Shown here: one piece after another, positions 5,971 through 8,558 of the stretch
How the letters are laid out: every line of letters begins with the position of its first letter
How positions within the stretch are numbered: the stretch's first letter is position 1
NCBI GenBank assembly: GCA_902774165.1
Contig: CACYHJ010000086.1
Span: 1 to 8,558 of the forward strand
DNA length: 8,558 bases
DNA from: Oscillospiraceae bacterium
Lineage (GTDB): Bacteria; Bacillota; Clostridia; Oscillospirales; Acutalibacteraceae
Direction of reading: 5' to 3'
Notes under the pieces: generated by a model
What the model saw: only the letters and a program-made list of their open reading frames with translations
Told to the model about the DNA's origin: nothing
Databases searched by the model: none
Program-made: the position numbers and the translations under genes

Positions 5971-7196
5971 CCATGCCGATCAATCATTCCATACAGACCG
6001 TGGTGCAGATGGTCTCGGTACTCTATCTGCTGGTGTGGTCTGTGGCGCCCCCGCTGCAGATGGACCTGATCTTCCGTCTGCTGGCGCTGGGGCTTGCTTT
6101 CGTATGGTTCGTGATCGAATTTTTCCGCCGGTTTGAGTTCACGCGGATACAGATCTGGTGCGCGTTGTTCATGATCGCCGTCGCCATCATCGCCTTCCTG
6201 CAGAACGGCGCCAGGAGCGTGATCGCGGAAATCGCCGTCTTCATGATGGTGCTGGCGTACTTTATCAACGTTTACAGCGCGGACAGCTGGCAGAACTACC
6301 GCATGATCGTGCCCATCGCCATCGGATTGATGATTTTCTTCAACTTCCGCACGTCGACGGCGCTGAACGAGGACGCCTCCATCGCGCGGCAGCTGGTGCG
6401 CGATTCCGAAGAGCTCTACGACTTCATGCGCCGGGGCATCGGCGGTTACGGTCTTGTGTACCCGCAGGTCTGCATCGCGCCGGTCGTCTACGCGTGGACG
6501 CTCAAATCCTTTGAACACAACAAGTTTTACACCATTCTGGGGCTGGTCTGGAGCGTCTCGTTCTGGTCGGTTCTGTCAAGCGCAGGGTACTCCATCGCAA
6601 TTATCACCGCCGCCGTGTCGCTGGCGCTCCTGATTTTCTACCGCAGACGCAGCGTATGGCCCGCGTTCCTGATCGCGGTCCTGCTGATCGGCGCCATGGT
6701 GCTGATGCTGGTGTATGTGGAAGGATTCCGCTCCTTCGTGCTGCAGATCTTCGACGGCACAAAGGTCGTACGTAAGATCGAGGACCTGGTCAGCACCGCA
6801 GAGGGCGAGACCGCGGACTCGTTCGCCACCCGCATCGAGCGGTACTGGCGAAGCATTATGGCCTGTATGCAGTACCCGATCATCGGCGGCAGGATGTTCG
6901 GCGCCCTGATCGGCGGACATTCCGAAATTCTCGACACCTTCGCCCGCTACGGCGTGTGGGGCGGCGTGCCGACGGTCATCATGATCTTCCACACCCCGTT
7001 TTCTTTCAAAGAGAAAGCCCGCTCGACGACGCTTCTTGCCACGACGAACGCGCATATCATGGCCGTCGCGTTGGTCGCCCTGTTCGACCCCTTTGTGTTT
7101 CAGGTATATTTTCCCCTGCTGATCCTGTGCCCGGTCATGTATACCGATATTATGAAATGGACTGGAGAACTGTATGAACATTCTTTGGACGGTTAA
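5955..7196 (+). CDS. Polytopic membrane protein, Wzy/O-antigen-ligase-like polymerase candidate
   Basis: A 413-residue, strongly hydrophobic protein with about ten to eleven predicted membrane spans (for example around 16-32, 37-58, 65-82, 87-106, 115-132, 190-208, 211-228, 234-255, 361-378 and 380-397). A long hydrophilic loop at about 256-330 contains RIERYWRSI (293-301), IIGGRMFG (309-316) and GGHSEILDTFARYG (320-333). A G-H-S-x-x-L-D element followed by a next-to-membrane ARYG is the recurring loop pattern of Wzy/WaaL proteins, and His322 is the natural candidate active residue. Such proteins join lipid-linked repeat units on the outer face of the membrane. ATG 5955 follows AAAGGA (5945-5950) by 4 bases and overlaps the GT by 16 bases; ATG 5973 is an alternative with a weaker site that would remove six residues. 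Low sequence conservation is normal for Wzy, so the assignment rests on topology, loop motif and context. A ligase role is the main alternative. Confidence 0.82.
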   Translation: MQQRVTMPINHSIQTVVQMVSVLYLLVWSVAPPLQMDLIFRLLALGLAFVWFVIEFFRRFEFTRIQIWCALFMIAVAIIAFLQNGARSVIAEIAVFMMVLAYFINVYSADSWQNYRMIVPIAIGLMIFFNFRTSTALNEDASIARQLVRDSEELYDFMRRGIGGYGLVYPQVCIAPVVYAWTLKSFEHNKFYTILGLVWSVSFWSVLSSAGYSIAIITAAVSLALLIFYRRRSVWPAFLIAVLLIGAMVLMLVYVEGFRSFVLQIFDGTKVVRKIEDLVSTAEGETADSFATRIERYWRSIMACMQYPIIGGRMFGALIGGHSEILDTFARYGVWGGVPTVIMIFHTPFSFKEKARSTTLLATTNAHIMAVALVALFDPFVFQVYFPLLILCPVMYTDIMKWTGELYEHSLDG

Positions 7197-8427
7197 TCTG
7201 ATTCCCCGCGGCGCCGCCGCCTCCCTGCCCGTAAAAAGCGACGTGCTCGGCGGCTGGGTGGAGGCCATGGCCGCACAGCTGAAACAAATCGAGGGCGTGC
7301 GGCTGGCGATCGCCTGCAAATCGGATACCGGGCTTGACTTTGCCGTCGAGCAGGACGGCGTTTCCTACCGGGCGCTCCCCTATCGCCGCGGCACCGATCT
7401 TGCGGAGCTGACCGCGGTGTGCCGGAAGCACATCGACGAGCTGCGGCCGGATATCATTCACATCGAGGGCACCGAATTCCTGCACGCCAAGGCGATGCTG
7501 ACGGCGGCGAAGGAAAAGGGCGTGCCCGCCGTGGTGTCCATGCAGGGAATTCTGAACGGGCAGTACGGCTATCAGTGCGGCCTGCTGCCCATCGACGACC
7601 TGCTGCTCTCCGGGAAGCCGGTGGAAGTCTTCTCCGCCCTGACGCTGCATCTGCGCAAAACCCGCTGGTACGCGCCGCGCATGAAGCCGGAGCGGGAGCT
7701 GATCGGCTCCGCCGAATACATTCTGGGCAGGACCACCTGGGACCGGGCGCACACCTACGCGCTCAACCCGAAGGCAAAATATTACAGCTGCGCCCGCGTT
7801 CTTCGGCCCGCGTTCTATGACACGCGCTGGGACATGCAGACCATGGAGCGGCACTCGGTCTACGTCGGCAACAGCTATTACGCCCTCAAGGGCTTCCATT
7901 TTCTGGTGGAGGCGCTGCCGGAGCTGATCCGCGAATATCCGGATATCAAAGTATACGTCGCGGGGCATCCCCCCTTCGGCGACCGCCGGTCGGTTCTGAA
8001 AAAGGGCTACGGCGCTTATCTGAAAAAACGGATCGAGACCCTGGGCGTGGGCGGCCATATCACCTTTACCGGGACCCTGACCGCAGAGGAGGTAGCGCGG
8101 CGGCTTTCCGCGGTGAACGCCTATGTGCTGACCTCGGTGGCTGAGAACAGCCCGAACACTCTGGGCGAGGCCATGCTGGTGGGGACCCCCTGCGTGTCCT
8201 CCTACGTGGGCGGCGCGCCGGATATGGCGGAGAACGAAAAAGAGGCGCTGTTCTACCGCAGCGACGACCCGGCACTGCTGGCGTGGTGCCTCAAGCGCGT
8301 CTTCGACGACGACGCGCTGGCGCTCCGGCTCTCGGAAAACGCCCGCCGCAGGGCGCTGGTCACCCACGACGCCGGAGGCAACGCGAGGACGCTTTACAAC
8401 ACCTATCTTGATATTCTCAAACGCTGA
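7174..8427 (+). CDS. Glycosyltransferase family 4
   Basis: A 417-residue GT-B glycosyltransferase, expected to be cytoplasmic. The N-terminal domain has LGGWVEAMAAQL (25-36), the glycine-rich turn and following helix of GT4 proteins, then PDIIHIEGTEFLHA (92-105) and VVSMQGIL (120-127). A linker motif, LGRTTWDRAHTYALNP (184-199), resembles the GRTxWD element of a GT4 subgroup that handles capsule or O-antigen sugars. The donor domain starts at SVYVGNSYYALKGFHFLVEAL (about 228-248), contains FTGTLTAEEVARRL (298-311) and the complete EX7E motif E324-NSPNTLG-E332, then AMLVGTPCVSSYVGG. ATG 7174 lies 23 bases inside the polymerase gene, with GGAG (7164-7167) 6 bases upstream, so translation is coupled. 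The stop is 4 bases before the acyltransferase start. Donor and linkage are not known. Confidence 0.92.
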   Translation: MNILWTVNLIPRGAAASLPVKSDVLGGWVEAMAAQLKQIEGVRLAIACKSDTGLDFAVEQDGVSYRALPYRRGTDLAELTAVCRKHIDELRPDIIHIEGTEFLHAKAMLTAAKEKGVPAVVSMQGILNGQYGYQCGLLPIDDLLLSGKPVEVFSALTLHLRKTRWYAPRMKPERELIGSAEYILGRTTWDRAHTYALNPKAKYYSCARVLRPAFYDTRWDMQTMERHSVYVGNSYYALKGFHFLVEALPELIREYPDIKVYVAGHPPFGDRRSVLKKGYGAYLKKRIETLGVGGHITFTGTLTAEEVARRLSAVNAYVLTSVAENSPNTLGEAMLVGTPCVSSYVGGAPDMAENEKEALFYRSDDPALLAWCLKRVFDDDALALRLSENARRRALVTHDAGGNARTLYNTYLDILKR

Positions 8428-8431
8428 CGCC

Positions 8432-8558
8432 ATGAAAACAAAGACATTCCACCTACCGGAACGGATCGACGCCCTGCAGGCGCTGCGGTTCCTCGGGGCG
8501 CTGTGCATCACGATCTACCATTTTCCCGGCCTTCAGGGAGATGGCCTGCTGAGCGCAG
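8432..8558 (+). CDS. Acyltransferase-3 family (OafA-like) O-acyltransferase, N-terminal fragment
   Basis: ATG 8432 opens a frame that runs off the right edge after 42 full codons; it is too short to judge by length alone. The residues RIDALQALRFLGALCITIYHF (11-31) match the first membrane span of acyltransferase-3 proteins, in which an Arg-rich cytoplasmic start is followed by a hydrophobic helix ending in a conserved His, here His30 in YHF. These multi-spanning enzymes move acyl groups, commonly acetyl, onto sugars of capsules, O-antigens or peptidoglycan. The start lies 4 bases after the preceding glycosyltransferase stop, and no clear Shine-Dalgarno motif precedes it, so it probably depends on coupled translation. 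Its position at the end of the glycan genes suggests decoration of the same polysaccharide. A succinyl or other acyl donor cannot be excluded. Confidence 0.8.
   Translation, partial: MKTKTFHLPERIDALQALRFLGALCITIYHFPGLQGDGLLSA

Noticed and set aside
7150..8511. Open frame of 453 codons on the minus strand opposite the third GT4 gene
   Set aside because: No domain pattern and the same shadow composition; it also crosses the polymerase/GT and GT/acyltransferase junctions, which a real gene opposite conserved genes would be unlikely to do.
1..8558. Mobile elements, CRISPR repeats, tRNA or small-RNA genes
   Set aside because: No transposase motifs, spaced direct repeats, terminal inverted repeats or cloverleaf-like segments were seen, and nearly all bases are accounted for by conserved coding sequence.

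Overview
The window is a densely packed, single-strand (+) block of a surface-polysaccharide (capsule, exopolysaccharide or teichuronic-acid-like) biosynthesis locus. The G+C-rich codons, strong GGAGG-type ribosome sites, short overlaps between genes and Clostridia-style protein variants suggest a high-G+C member of the Clostridia, such as an Oscillospiraceae-like gut bacterium. That placement is an inference from composition and protein flavour; there is no rRNA or other marker gene here.

Layout, left to right: the C-terminal part of an ABC exporter nucleotide-binding domain (1-569, cut by the left edge just after the Walker A Gly/Lys); a monotopic phosphoglycosyl transferase that would start the glycan on undecaprenyl phosphate (575-1357); a GT4 glycosyltransferase (1350-2465); the only real intergenic gap, a very A+T-rich stretch with a TATAAT box (2466-2541); a TviB/WbpA-type UDP-HexNAc 6-dehydrogenase (2542-3858); a TviC/WbpP-type 4-epimerase (3860-4837); a second GT4-like glycosyltransferase (4834-5970); a multi-spanning Wzy/O-antigen-ligase-like polymerase candidate (5955-7196); a third GT4 glycosyltransferase (7174-8427); and the first 42 codons of an acyltransferase-3 (OafA-like) O-acyltransferase cut by the right edge (8432-8558).

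Taken together: the dehydrogenase and epimerase would turn UDP-GlcNAc into UDP-GalNAcA. The phosphoglycosyl transferase loads the first sugar phosphate on the lipid carrier, and the three GT4 enzymes extend it, giving at least a four-sugar unit if each adds one sugar. The Wzy-like protein would polymerise the unit outside the membrane, and the OafA-like protein would O-acylate it. The expected product is an acidic, probably O-acetylated polysaccharide, comparable in logic to Salmonella Vi antigen (TviB/TviC) and in gene order to Bacillus teichuronic acid (tua) operons. No Wzx flippase, Wzz/CpsC chain-length regulator or tyrosine kinase is visible; the truncated ABC exporter is a candidate for flipping the lipid-linked unit, but that is untested.

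No tRNA, rRNA, CRISPR array, insertion sequence or convincing rho-independent terminator was seen. I did not find a clearly undescribed system; the most unusual non-coding signal is the A+T-rich island at 2466-2525.
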